Position numbers and translations under genes: made by a program. A stretch of DNA of 64,000 nucleotides from Methylobacteriaceae bacterium (GTDB lineage: Bacteria > Pseudomonadota > Alphaproteobacteria > Rhizobiales > Beijerinckiaceae): NCBI GenBank assembly GCA_020638195.1, contig JACKJC010000004.1, positions 503,370 to 567,369 of the forward strand, given 5' to 3'. Position 1 is the first letter of the stretch. Every line of letters begins with the position of its first letter. Positions 26,029 to 37,512 of the stretch are shown one piece after another. Under the pieces are notes generated by a model that was not told where the DNA came from, did no database searches, and saw nothing but the letters and a program-made list of their open reading frames with translations.

Positions 26029-26922
26029 TCAGTCCGGATAGTAGCGCAAGCCGATGCGAATTTCCCGCGCATCGTTCGTCTTCTGGGTGGCGCCGGAGAA
26101 CGCGGTATAGGATGTGAGCTTGCCCAGATTGAGATAGCGCGCTCCGACGTCGATTGAGAGATTGGGCGTCACGGCGTAGGAGACGCCGCCCATCAGCGCC
26201 CAGGCGAGCTGGACGGAGCTCAGCGAGCGCGACATGTCGAAATTGTAGTACCAGCTGAGCATCGGATTGACGGCGTCCGGCGTCGTCACCTGATAGGGCA
26301 CGCCGTTGCTCATGAACCAGTTCTGGGACGCCTTCTGGTAGACGTAGTTCGCGCCGACGCCCGCGCCGATGTATGGCGTGAGCCCCCACCAGTTGCCGAG
26401 ATCGGCGTAGACGTTCAGCAGCAGCGTCGTGTTGTTCACGCGCGCCCGATACAAATCCCGACAGGTGTCGCGGATCGGCGTCTCGCCGATGATATTGCCG
26501 CCGGCGTCCCTGATCGGCGCCCAGCCGACGATACAGGCGATCGACGTCGTATTGTCGTTGAAGGATCGCGGGGCGCGCCAGTCGAGCGTCAGGTCCGCGC
26601 GCATCCAGTCGTTGAACTTGTAACCGGCGCCGAGGCCGAAGCTCCACGAGTTCGGAAAGCTGCCGCCACGCGGCAGGGTCGAGCTGCCGATGCCGATCTG
26701 GATGTCCTTGGCGACGCCGATATCGCCGCGCAGGTACCAGTTTGAGGCGAAGGTCACCCGAGGCTCGTCGGCCGGCGCATAGCCGGAGCCGGGCGTGATG
26801 GGCGGGGCCGCTCCGAACATCGAGGCGACCGCGGGATCAGCCGCCATGGCGCCGGATAGCCCGCCGAGTGCGGCGGCGGTCGCGACGGTCGCAATTCCCA
26901 GTCCGCGAGCAAGGAAACTCAT
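26029..26922 (-). CDS. Omp31-like outer-membrane beta-barrel protein (first of two)
   Basis: A 297-residue protein with a signal peptide (about 1-27, ending GAMA) and an eight-stranded-barrel pattern. It shows WYLRGDIGVA, GLGAGYKFNDWMRADLTLDWR, TPYIGAGVGANYVY, VQLAWALMGGVSYAV and a terminal REIRIGLRYYPD. This is the rhizobial/Brucella Omp31/Omp25 type of surface porin-like protein. ATG codons at 26937, 26931 and 26922 compete; GGGGA lies at proper distance from 26922, which also gives the cleanest signal peptide. It has its own terminator and a CtrA-type box 69 bases upstream. A paralogue follows at 27106. Confidence 0.85.
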   Translation of the reverse strand: MSFLARGLGIATVATAAALGGLSGAMAADPAVASMFGAAPPITPGSGYAPADEPRVTFASNWYLRGDIGVAKDIQIGIGSSTLPRGGSFPNSWSFGLGAGYKFNDWMRADLTLDWRAPRSFNDNTTSIACIVGWAPIRDAGGNIIGETPIRDTCRDLYRARVNNTTLLLNVYADLGNWWGLTPYIGAGVGANYVYQKASQNWFMSNGVPYQVTTPDAVNPMLSWYYNFDMSRSLSSVQLAWALMGGVSYAVTPNLSIDVGARYLNLGKLTSYTAFSGATQKTNDAREIRIGLRYYPD

Positions 26923-26990
26923 TTCGCTCATCCCCAACTTGCCCGAGGCGTCAGCCGGGCTTTCGATGAATCAAAAATGAGCGAACATGC

Positions 26991-27005
26991 TTAAAATGCG
27001 CTTAA
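26991..27005 (-). promoter_or_regulatory. CtrA-type box TTAA-N7-TTAA upstream of the first porin
   Basis: TTAA at 26991-26994 and TTAA at 27002-27005 are seven bases apart, the full CtrA consensus. On the coding strand the site reads GGGTTAAGCGCATTTTAAGC. It is 69 bases from the porin start codon. The same arrangement stands before the second porin. Confidence 0.65.
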
Positions 27006-27051
27006 CCCTAATGCTTTGTCGCGAAAACTTTTTCACTGCCTTTCGCTACTC

Positions 27052-27086
27052 CACAAAAGAAAACGGCGCGGACGAGCCGCGCCGTT
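27052..27086 (-). terminator. Rho-independent terminator after the second porin
   Basis: The stem AACGGCGCGG (27062-27071) pairs with 27077-27086, with loop ACGAG. On the minus strand it is followed by TTTTCTTTTG. It closes the 27106-27975 gene and lies just upstream of the first porin's promoter. Confidence 0.88.
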
Positions 27087-27105
27087 CTTCTCGAAGAAGA
27101 CTTGC

Positions 27106-27975
27106 TCAGTACTTGCGGACGAGCGGGCCAGGGCGACCGCCGAAGATCGGCGCGCTCGGCGCGAGCATCGGACCGGCGCCGGCGTCGCCCAGCATGTAGC
27201 GCACGCCCAGGCGCAGATCGTGCGCCGTATGCTTGAAGGACTGGACCTCGAAATAGCAGCTGGCGACCACTTCGCAGACGATCGGGTTGCTCGAGACGGT
27301 GCCCATGTCGATATAGCGATAGCCCATGTCGATCTTCAGATTCGATGTGACGTTGTAGCCGAGGCCCGCCATGAGCGCCCAGGCGAAGTTCGTCTTGGTC
27401 GAATCGGCGGCGAAGCCGACGCCAGCGCCGACGTCCGTCAGGCTCTTCATACGGTGATTGACCATGCCGACGCCAGCGCCGACATAGGGCGTCACGCCGG
27501 CCCAGGTGCCGAGATCGACATAGCCGTTCAGCATGAAGGCCGCGGACGAGACATTCGCCGAGTAGGTGTCGAGACAGAAGGGATTGGCGCAGAAGGCCGT
27601 GTAGGTCACGCCCTTGCGATAGGCGGCCGACGACCGGTATTCGGCGGTCACGTCCGCGCGGAACCAGTTGTTGAACTGATAGCCGACGCCGATGCCGATG
27701 AGCCCGGAATCTCCGAGATCGGAATAGGCGGTCGAGATAGCCGGAGCGCCGCCGCCCAGCGCATTGGCCGGCTGCAAGGTCGAGCGCAGGCTGGACATCT
27801 GGTTGATACCGACGCCGACGTCGCCGCGCAGATACCAGCCGCTCATGTCGGCGGCGGGCGCGAGCACCGGGGCTTCGACCGGCGGCGGGGGCGGAAGGAG
27901 ATCGGCGGCGAGCGCCGGACCGAACGCAGCGGCGCTCAGCATCCCCGCCAACGAAAGGGCCGTATACTTGCCCAT
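27106..27975 (-). CDS. Omp31-like outer-membrane beta-barrel protein (second of two)
   Basis: A 289-residue paralogue of the preceding porin. It has a signal peptide of about 23 residues (ends GPALA), a Pro-rich linker LLPPPPPVEAP, then barrel strands GWYLRGDVGVGINQ, GIGVGYQFNNWFRADVTAEYR, TPYVGAGVGMVNHR, WALMAGLGYNV and HDLRLGVRYML. Unlike most family members it does not end at the last strand but carries about 25 extra residues ending LVRKY. GAAAGGAA precedes the ATG. A CtrA-type box lies 71 bases upstream, and a terminator follows. Confidence 0.85.
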   Translation of the reverse strand: MGKYTALSLAGMLSAAAFGPALAADLLPPPPPVEAPVLAPAADMSGWYLRGDVGVGINQMSSLRSTLQPANALGGGAPAISTAYSDLGDSGLIGIGVGYQFNNWFRADVTAEYRSSAAYRKGVTYTAFCANPFCLDTYSANVSSAAFMLNGYVDLGTWAGVTPYVGAGVGMVNHRMKSLTDVGAGVGFAADSTKTNFAWALMAGLGYNVTSNLKIDMGYRYIDMGTVSSNPIVCEVVASCYFEVQSFKHTAHDLRLGVRYMLGDAGAGPMLAPSAPIFGGRPGPLVRKY

Positions 27976-28045
27976 GCGAAATTCCTTTCAATGACGGGCA
28001 AGCGCCCGAATCCGTTACAGACGGATGGAATTTCGCAGACGTTTC

Positions 28046-28060
28046 TTAATTTCGACTTAA
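28046..28060 (-). promoter_or_regulatory. CtrA-type box TTAA-N7-TTAA upstream of the second porin
   Basis: TTAA at 28046-28049 and TTAA at 28057-28060 have the seven-base spacing. On the coding strand it reads GGGTTAAGTCGAAATTAAGA, which shares the TTAGGGTTAAG lead with the first porin's box. It is 71 bases from the start codon. Confidence 0.65.
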
Positions 28061-28120
28061 CCCTAACTCTTAACCACGCAAGCTCGGTAACATCGGCTCG
28101 AAAACCTTGAAAACCGGGCC

Positions 28121-29467
<1,347 letters not shown>

Positions 29468-29582
29468 CTCTGTCCTCTGGCGCTCGGCCTGCGTTGGAAA
29501 TATTCGCCCGTATTGTAGAACAGGCGGGGCGCGAGGCGCCGCACAACCTTACCTGTTCCTTAACGCGCGAAAGTATCCGCCC

Positions 29583-29939
29583 ATGGCCCGACAGGCGACC
29601 ATCTACCACAATCCCGCCTGCGGCACCTCCCGCAATGTGCTGGCGGCGCTCCGCGAGGCCGGGATAGAGCCGACAATCGTCGAATACCTCAAGACGCCGC
29701 CCGACCGCGCGACGCTCGAAACCCTCCTGAAGACAATGGGTAAATCCGTCCGCGATATCCTCCGCAAGCGCGGAACGCCCTACGAGGAATTGGGCCTCGG
29801 CGATCCCGCCGTGACCGACGACGAGATTTTCGTGGCCATCGCCAAACACCCGGTGCTGATCGAGCGACCGATCGTGGTTTTGGACAAGAAGGCCGCGCTG
29901 TGTCGGCCGGCGGAAACCGTGCGGGACTTGTTGGGGTGA
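29583..29939 (+). CDS. arsC: Arsenate reductase (glutaredoxin-dependent) family protein
   Basis: A 118-residue thioredoxin-fold ArsC with the catalytic cysteine C13 in YHNPACGTSRN, plus KTPPDRATLETLLKTMG, LRKRGTPYEELGL and the RPIVV..LCRP end segment. It closely follows the E. coli plasmid ArsC pattern but stops soon after LCRPAETVRDLLG, lacking its roughly 20-residue tail. It reduces arsenate to arsenite with glutathione/glutaredoxin. No arsR or arsB is adjacent, so it is an isolated copy inserted between glmM and ftsH on the opposite strand. The ATG at 29583 begins the fold; an upstream extension is non-homologous. Confidence 0.92.
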   Translation: MARQATIYHNPACGTSRNVLAALREAGIEPTIVEYLKTPPDRATLETLLKTMGKSVRDILRKRGTPYEELGLGDPAVTDDEIFVAIAKHPVLIERPIVVLDKKAALCRPAETVRDLLG

Positions 29940-29957
29940 AGCGGCCTCCGCGTGGCA

Positions 29958-29987
29958 AATGAAAAGGCCCGGCGCGAGCCGGGCCTT
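29958..29987 (-). terminator. Rho-independent terminator after ftsH
   Basis: The stem AAGGCCCGGC (29964-29973) pairs with 29978-29987 around a GCGA loop. On the minus strand it is followed by TTTTCATTT. It lies 23 bases after the ftsH stop and also abuts the end of arsC. Confidence 0.85.
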
Positions 29988-30009
29988 CGGAATATCTTGT
30001 TCTCTTGCC

Positions 30010-31935
<1,926 letters not shown>

Positions 31936-32055
31936 CAGGGGCCTATCTTGGCGCGGCTCAGGATTTTCGGGCCGCGGACCGTGCTGCACTGTAATTTAGG
32001 CGCGCCATCCCCCCTTGCCAAGGACAGCGCGGAAACGTGATTGACGCGATTTTCG

Positions 32056-33057
32056 CTATGACTCGGCTCGTCGCTTGCGCGGCTTTTGCGGCTGCAAAAT
32101 CAGCCGCTTGGCGTCGAGCCTGATGGCGACGCCGCCGAGCGTCGCGGAAAGCCGGCTCTTTTGCCGCAGGCCCATGGCGACTTTTTCGATCTGTTCGAGC
32201 CGCGTCGCCGCCCCGCTGATTCGGGCGATTTCGCGCGACAGCAGGCGCACGAGAGCCTCGTCGGGCAGCGCCAGGGTCGTCTCGGCGGGCGTCTCGAACA
32301 CGGCCGCTTCCCGTCGCGCCGGCAGCGCCGCGAGCATGGTCTCGATCGCGGGCGCCAGCGCCTGCTCGGCCCGTGCGGCCCGCGCCGCCAGCCGGGTCAG
32401 CTCCGCCCTGCCGAACCCTTCTCGCGCCAGCCGCTCGGCCAGCCGCCGGATCTGCGGCCGCCGGTAGGCCTCGTCGACATTGGTGGGATCCTCGACATAT
32501 GTCAGCCCCTCGGCCCGACAGAAACCGATCAGATCGGACTTGGCGCAATCGAGCAGTGGCCGCGCCAGAAAGAGCCCTTCGCCGTCCGGCCAGAAAGCCA
32601 GCGCGCGACGCGCCATGCCGGCGAGACCCGCCGGCCCGCTGCCGCGCAAAAGGCGCATCAGCACCGTTTCGGCCTGATCGTCGGCATGGTGGGCGGTGAC
32701 GATCATATCCGCGCCGATTTTTCGCGCCTGAGCCCCAAGCAGGCGATAGCGCGCGGCGCGCGCCGCCGCCGGGACGCCGGTCGCGGGCTTTTCGCCCCGC
32801 CACCGCAAAATGGCGTGCGGCAAGCCGCGCGCCGCGCAGAGGGCGCCGACCGCTTCGGCCTCCTGCCGCGATGCCGGCCGCAAACCGTGATCGACCGTCG
32901 CCACGGATACGGCGACGCCGGAGTCTTTCCGCCAACGATCGGCCAGAACGAGCAACGCCGTGGAATCGGGCCCGCCAGACACCGCGAGCAGCAGGCCGGT
33001 CGACCGTTCGAGACCCGCGAAAAGCTCGGCGAGCGCGGGAAGCGGCGCGCCGGCCAT
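32056..33057 (-). CDS. tilS: tRNA(Ile)-lysidine synthase
   Basis: A 333-residue PP-loop ATPase with SGGPDS at 27-32 and the AHHADDQAETVLMRLLRGSG block that defines TilS. It modifies the wobble C34 of tRNA-Ile(CAU) to lysidine, letting it read AUA, and is essential. The ATG at 33057 starts two bases after the cpoB stop (TGA-GT-ATG), which implies translational coupling; a GTG at 33066 overlapping cpoB is an alternative. The C-terminal domain is short but present. Confidence 0.94.
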   Translation of the reverse strand: MAGAPLPALAELFAGLERSTGLLLAVSGGPDSTALLVLADRWRKDSGVAVSVATVDHGLRPASRQEAEAVGALCAARGLPHAILRWRGEKPATGVPAAARAARYRLLGAQARKIGADMIVTAHHADDQAETVLMRLLRGSGPAGLAGMARRALAFWPDGEGLFLARPLLDCAKSDLIGFCRAEGLTYVEDPTNVDEAYRRPQIRRLAERLAREGFGRAELTRLAARAARAEQALAPAIETMLAALPARREAAVFETPAETTLALPDEALVRLLSREIARISGAATRLEQIEKVAMGLRQKSRLSATLGGVAIRLDAKRLILQPQKPRKRRAES

Positions 33058-33059
33058 AC

Positions 33060-34106
33060 TCAGCACGAGATTTTCTTGGACTCGCGATCGGCCGCCCGGA
33101 TCGTGTTCGACGCGCCGGGATATTTGCGGCCGATTTCGGCGAAGGAGGCGCAGGCCTGCTCCTTGGCGCCCAGCGCATTCAGCGACTGGCCGAGGCGCAG
33201 CATGGCTTCCGGCCCGCGCGAGGAATTGGCGTAATTGGTCGAGATCTTCAGATATTGCTCGGCCGCCTCGCGATGCCGGCCGCGCTGGAAGAAGCTCTCG
33301 CCGAGCCCGAACACGGCGTCCGGCGTGTAGCGGCTGCGGGAATGTTTGGCGATGAAGCCTTCGAAGCCCTTCTGCGCGCCGTCGTACTGGCCCTGCTTCA
33401 GCATGGCGGCCGCCTGCTCGTATTCTTCCTTCATGGTCATCGGCGTCGCCGCGACCTGTGCGCCGCCTGCGCCCGGCGCTGTCGGCCGGGGGCCGCCGAG
33501 GTCGAGCGGCTTCATGGGATTGGGCGCCTCGCCGGGATCACGCCCCCCGAGCGGACCGCTGAGCCCCGCCTGCGGCTGCAGCGGCGCGCTCGGCATGGTC
33601 GTGCCGAGCTGGCGCGGCGCGCCGGGCGCGCCCGGGTTCTGCTGGGGATCGAACGCGTCGCTGCGACGCAGCCGGCTGGTTTCGGCGGGCGTTGTCGCAT
33701 GTTGCGTCGCGGGCGTCCCGCCTGGCGGCGTCGCCGCGTGTGTCGACACGGGCGGATGCGCGGTCGCGACCTGCGGAGCGGCCGCCGCATTCGAGGCCGC
33801 AACCGGCCCCTGGCCGCGCTGCTGTTCCTCGAGCTTGCGGATCTGGAACTGCAATTGTTCGATCTGGCCGGTCAGCTCGCGATTGAGCCGCTCCAGCCGG
33901 TCGATGCGCACGACCAGCTCGGCATTGCTCGGCCCACCGCGACCGGCGGGCGCCTCGTCGATATCGGCCGGCGGCGGCGGCGGCCGGTTGAAGAGCTGGG
34001 CCAGACGGAAATTCGGCGCCAATCCATCGCCGGCGGCCGCCGGCGCGACGGGCGCGAGAAGAAGAGCTGCGAGAGCAGCGCTGATCGCAATATTGGACAG
34101 ACGCAT
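33060..34106 (-). CDS. cpoB: Tol-Pal system coordinator CpoB (YbgF)
   Basis: A 348-residue periplasmic protein with a signal peptide (about 1-25) and an N-terminal coiled coil for trimerisation (about 60-95; LVVRIDRLERLNRELTGQIEQLQ). A long low-complexity Ala/Pro/Thr linker (about 95-210) is followed by three TPR units (about 220-345; EEYEQAAAMLKQGQYDGAQKGFEGFIAKH). CpoB links TolA and peptidoglycan synthesis at division. The start at 34106 marks the signal peptide. It lies between pal and tilS, the standard order. Confidence 0.92.
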   Translation of the reverse strand: MRLSNIAISAALAALLLAPVAPAAAGDGLAPNFRLAQLFNRPPPPPADIDEAPAGRGGPSNAELVVRIDRLERLNRELTGQIEQLQFQIRKLEEQQRGQGPVAASNAAAAPQVATAHPPVSTHAATPPGGTPATQHATTPAETSRLRRSDAFDPQQNPGAPGAPRQLGTTMPSAPLQPQAGLSGPLGGRDPGEAPNPMKPLDLGGPRPTAPGAGGAQVAATPMTMKEEYEQAAAMLKQGQYDGAQKGFEGFIAKHSRSRYTPDAVFGLGESFFQRGRHREAAEQYLKISTNYANSSRGPEAMLRLGQSLNALGAKEQACASFAEIGRKYPGASNTIRAADRESKKISC

Positions 34107-34211
34107 GTTCGGGAAAATCCGGCGGGCTTCGCGGCATCGCATATCACACTGCGATTGCCGCTAAAATCCGTCCGAAGCGTGGCAGGCCCGCGACCTGCGA
34201 CGCATTTTGCC

Positions 34212-34364
34212 TCAGACGGCCAGCGCCAGGGCGCAGCCGAGCCCGAAACAGGCGAGGATGAAAGTGGACATGCCGAGCTGCCGGCGCGCCGAATGGCGCA
34301 ATTCAGCGCTGTCGAAGCCGTAGGTCGGCCGGTTCGGTCTGGCTGCGATGAAATGCGCGCCCAT
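34212..34364 (-). CDS. Small single-helix membrane protein
   Basis: A possible 50-residue protein with a basic soluble head (MGAHFIAARPNRPTYGFD) and one C-terminal hydrophobic helix (about 32-50, STFILACFGLGCALALAV). GGAGAG lies seven bases before the ATG at 34364; a longer frame starts at 34400. It sits between pal and cpoB on the same strand, where the compact operon otherwise has no room for untranslated sequence. I recognise no family. The good ribosome site and amphipathic layout are the only support. Confidence 0.45.
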   Translation of the reverse strand: MGAHFIAARPNRPTYGFDSAELRHSARRQLGMSTFILACFGLGCALALAV

Positions 34365-34477
34365 GGCCCGCTCTCCACGAATTGTCCGTGGATCGAACAT
34401 GCCAGAGGCGCGCGGGCACGATCAGAGTCGAAGGTCACACGCCGTGCGTGACCTTCGCCATGTCGCGATCAGGAAGC

Positions 34478-34999
34478 TTACGACTGGCCGCCGCGCAGCA
34501 CCGTGACGGCGCGGCGATTCTGCGACCAGCAGGAAATGTCGTTGCAGACCGCGACGGGCCGCTCCTTGCCGTAGCTGATCGTCTTGATCCGCGAAGCCGG
34601 AATGCCGCGCGCGACCAGATAGTCCTTGGTGACTTCCGCGCGGCGGGCGCCGAGCGCGAAATTGTATTCGCGCGTGCCGCGTTCGTCGGCATGGCCCTCG
34701 ATTGTGAAGCTGTAGCGCGCATACTGCTGCAGCCAGCGCGCCTGCTTGTCGAGCGTCGCCTGCGCGGTCGAGGAGAGTTCGCTCGAATCCGATTCGAAGA
34801 ACACGCGGTCGCCGACATTGACCACGAAATCCTGCTGGCTGCCAGGCGTCGCCGCGCCGCCGCGTCCGTAGCCCGCGCCGCCGACGCCGCCGGCGATGCT
34901 CGCCTCGTCGGCCGGGTTCTTGGCGCAGGCGGTCGCGCCGAGCGCGAGGGCGATGGCCGCAGCGAATTTCAGGGCGCGCGCGCCTTCGGAGATCAGCAT
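34478..34999 (-). CDS. pal: Peptidoglycan-associated lipoprotein
   Basis: A 173-residue outer-membrane lipoprotein. The signal peptide ends at lipobox GATAC (acylated C25). A Gly-rich linker follows, then an OmpA-like peptidoglycan-binding domain (about 65-173) with TIEGHADERGTREYN and RVFFESDSSEL. Pal anchors the outer membrane to the cell wall and binds TolB. GAGGAGT precedes the ATG at 34999. tolB would be expected directly upstream, but two opposite-strand genes intervene, so pal needs its own promoter. A CtrA-type box lies about 130 bases upstream. Confidence 0.96.
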   Translation of the reverse strand: MLISEGARALKFAAAIALALGATACAKNPADEASIAGGVGGAGYGRGGAATPGSQQDFVVNVGDRVFFESDSSELSSTAQATLDKQARWLQQYARYSFTIEGHADERGTREYNFALGARRAEVTKDYLVARGIPASRIKTISYGKERPVAVCNDISCWSQNRRAVTVLRGGQS

Positions 35000-35305
35000 T
35001 CCGGTACTCCTCGAACTCGTTTCCGGAGAAATCGAGCCCAGTCCTAGCGACCGATGGTTAAGCGAAGGTTCTGTCAACCTTGATCCGGGGTTTGCCGAAT
35101 GCGTTGCATTCGAGCAAATCGCCCGCGTGGTTAAACGCTCGTTAATGGCCAGAATGCGGCAAACGCGGCGCTAACTGCGACGCCCTGACGCGGCCTGGCG
35201 TTAGAACGGTTCTGAATTGCGCCTCGATCAAGATTTTCCATTGGCGCGACGGCCCGTTCGCTGCATGTAGGGTCGACATCGCTAGACTTCTGTCAGGAAA
35301 CGGAC
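35000..35305. other. 306-bp divergent intergenic region, pal and FTR1
   Basis: This region must hold the promoters of both pal (minus) and the FTR1 gene (plus). Visible sites are a perfect TTAA-N7-TTAA box at 35131-35145 and a 7-bp palindrome CGAATGC/GCATTCG at 35096-35112 with a three-base loop. I see no gene. No clear Irr, RirA or Fur box was recognised despite the iron-permease gene. Confidence 0.5.
35131..35145. promoter_or_regulatory. CtrA-type box between pal and FTR1
   Basis: TTAA at 35131-35134, seven bases, TTAA at 35142-35145. It lies 132 bases from the pal start and 160 bases from the FTR1 start, so it could serve either. Confidence 0.55.
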
Positions 35306-36115
35306 ATGAACGGCCTCGCCATCGCCCTGCAATCCGGATCGATCCTTCTGCGCGAAGGCGTCGAGGCCATGCTGGTCATCGGCGGTCTCGCCGCATTTCT
35401 GACCCGTGCGGGCGCTCGCGCGCAGGTCTCCGCTCTCTACACGGGCGCTGTCGCAGCCATTGTCGCCTCCATCGCGGCGGCCGTCGTCTTCGCGACATTC
35501 TTCAATGGCGCGCACGACGACCGCGTCGAGGCGATCGTGATGGGCGTCGCCGCCGTGCTGATGCTCTATATGAGCGGCTGGCTGTTCCTGAAGCAGGACC
35601 CTGCCGCCTGGACCGCCGAACTCAAGCGCATCGCCGACCGCTCGCTCGCCTCGCCCGGGTCGCTATCGCTGGCCGGCGTCGCCTTCCTCGCCGTGTTCCG
35701 CGAGGGCGCCGAGACAATTCTGTTCGTGCACGCGCTGGCTTCCACCAGTGGCGGCTGGAGCGCCGGCCTGCTCGGCGGCCTCGCCAGCGCCGCCGCGCTG
35801 CTCGTCGCCTTCTTCTACGCTATGCAATGGCTGGCGCTGCGCCTGCCGCTGCGCCCGGTCTTCCTTGCCACCTCCGCCATGCTGTTCGTCATGGGCCTGC
35901 GCTTCATCGGGGCCGCCATGCAGGAATTGCAGGAGCAGACGCTGCTGAGCTACACGGCAGCGCCCTTCGACGACAAGATTGCCGCGCTCGGCTTCAATCC
36001 GAGCATCGAGGCCCTCGCCGCGCAAGGCGTTGTCGTGTTGGCCGCGCTCGTCGGCGCGCTGGCGGTGAGCCGCAACCGCCGCGCTGCGGCGCCGGTCACC
36101 GCGCCGGCGGAATGA
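35306..36115 (+). CDS. FTR1-family iron permease
   Basis: A 269-residue membrane protein with seven helices and both iron-permease glutamate motifs, LLREGVEAMLV (R16-E20) and VFREGAETILF (R132-E136). This is the bacterial EfeU/FTR1 fold that moves iron across the inner membrane. The partners EfeO and EfeB are absent, so the electron and iron donors are unknown; some FTR1 homologues work alone or with other cupredoxin or cytochrome partners. It is the first of two plus-strand genes interrupting tol-pal. Confidence 0.88.
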   Translation: MNGLAIALQSGSILLREGVEAMLVIGGLAAFLTRAGARAQVSALYTGAVAAIVASIAAAVVFATFFNGAHDDRVEAIVMGVAAVLMLYMSGWLFLKQDPAAWTAELKRIADRSLASPGSLSLAGVAFLAVFREGAETILFVHALASTSGGWSAGLLGGLASAAALLVAFFYAMQWLALRLPLRPVFLATSAMLFVMGLRFIGAAMQELQEQTLLSYTAAPFDDKIAALGFNPSIEALAAQGVVVLAALVGALAVSRNRRAAAPVTAPAE

Positions 36116-36207
36116 TCCGGCCTGTGCATTCTCTCACAGAAGGTTTTGCACGCGCCTGAGACACGGGTTCTGATGTGGCCCCGAGCCGCCGAACCCGTGG
36201 ATCCCGA

Positions 36208-37512
36208 ATGCGCCTCTCCGCCTGTCTCGTTTCCTTCGCCCTCGCCGCGTTGACGGCCCAGACGCAAGCGGCCGAACAATCCGCCGAGCGCCCCTGCACG
36301 ATCGCCGGCATGAACCTCGGCGCCGATCCTGATTTCGTGAAGGCCGTGACGCCGCCGGGTGAAACGGCGGGCGCCAACATGGCGCGCGCCTGCAAGTCCG
36401 TTTCGCAATCGGACCATCAGGTGGATGGCGCGACGCTGCGGCTGATCCTCTCGGACTTTTTCTCCGATGCGGAAAGCCAGATCAAAATGAACGTGCAGAT
36501 GGTCGAGATCCTGCGCGTCGAACCTTCCGGCCCGCGCTCGCTCGGCCGCATCGTTCTGCCGCCCGATCCGCTCGACAACGCCATGCGGTTCGAACCGCAA
36601 GTGGTCAAACAGGGCAATACGATTCTCGTGCGTCTGTCGCCGCGCCATGGCGCGATCTACGCCCTGAGCGACAGGGGCCTCGCCGGCCTCTCTGCATTCG
36701 GCTGGCGCGAGCAGATCAAGGTCGATCCCGACTTGCGCAATGCCGGCGAAAATCTCTCCATCGATCTCGTACGCATGGAAGGCCGCATCGCGATCATGCG
36801 CGACACAAGCGACAAACCCGCGAGCGCCTTCGAGCAGACCGACATCGGCGTCGCGAAACTGAAACTCGCCGACCGCCGGTTCGAAGTAGCCTCGAGCGAG
36901 GTCGTCAAACGCAGGGCGGGCGACGACACGATCGTCGACGATGCGAAAACATTCGAGGACGAGCTCCGCGTTGATGCGCCGAAACTGCCGGCGGGCGTCG
37001 AGCCCTGCTCAATGACCGCATGGTCGAACGACAAGGACCCGGCCGGCCTCAACGTGCGCGCGGAACCGAGCGCGAAAGCGAAAGTGCTCGGCATCGTGCC
37101 GCCGCCGCGCGTGATGCCGAAAAAATACGACGCCTTCGGCCCGGAACCGGTGAAGGCGGAATTCAAGATTATCGGTTTTCGCGACGGCTGGTTCCTGATC
37201 GCCGACATCAAGGCGCCGGGCGTCCCCTACGACGCGCCCTATCCCGCGAATCTACCGAAACCCTACAAGGGTCGCGGCTGGGTCGCGGGGAACAAGATCG
37301 GCGCAGCGCCGGCCTTCACCGGCCTGCCCTTCGGCCGCCTCTATAAGGCGCCGCATGTCGAGGCGCGCCACGAGATGCGCACTGGCGGAAGCGACAATCC
37401 TTTCGCGCGCGTACTTTCGTGCTCGGGCGCATGGGGTCAGGTGGAAGCCGAAGACGGCAAGCGCGGCTGGGTGCGCGGCCTGTGCGCGAACCAGGTCACG
37501 ACCTGCAGTTGA
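36208..37512 (+). CDS. Exported protein with two bacterial SH3 domains
   Basis: A 434-residue protein with a signal peptide of about 21 residues (ends QTQAA). It has an unassigned N-terminal region (about 25-260) and two SH3b-like units: one around residues 268-350 with AGLNVRAEPSAKAKVLG, the other at about 370-434 with RVLSCSGAWGQVEAEDGKRGWVRGLCA. Bacterial SH3 domains usually bind peptidoglycan or proteins in the envelope. Cysteines at the C-terminus may form disulfides. A 9-bp inverted repeat (36162-36170 and 36191-36199) precedes the start. Its stop abuts the tolB stop with no base between. Confidence 0.7.
   Translation: MRLSACLVSFALAALTAQTQAAEQSAERPCTIAGMNLGADPDFVKAVTPPGETAGANMARACKSVSQSDHQVDGATLRLILSDFFSDAESQIKMNVQMVEILRVEPSGPRSLGRIVLPPDPLDNAMRFEPQVVKQGNTILVRLSPRHGAIYALSDRGLAGLSAFGWREQIKVDPDLRNAGENLSIDLVRMEGRIAIMRDTSDKPASAFEQTDIGVAKLKLADRRFEVASSEVVKRRAGDDTIVDDAKTFEDELRVDAPKLPAGVEPCSMTAWSNDKDPAGLNVRAEPSAKAKVLGIVPPPRVMPKKYDAFGPEPVKAEFKIIGFRDGWFLIADIKAPGVPYDAPYPANLPKPYKGRGWVAGNKIGAAPAFTGLPFGRLYKAPHVEARHEMRTGGSDNPFARVLSCSGAWGQVEAEDGKRGWVRGLCANQVTTCS

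Noticed and set aside
29549..29563. A further CtrA box upstream of arsC and glmM
   Set aside because: The sequence is TTAC-N7-TTAA, one base short of the consensus, and lies very close to the arsC start codon.
35000..35305. An Irr, RirA or Fur operator before the FTR1 permease
   Set aside because: The only palindrome (35096-35112) does not resemble those consensus sites closely enough to claim one.
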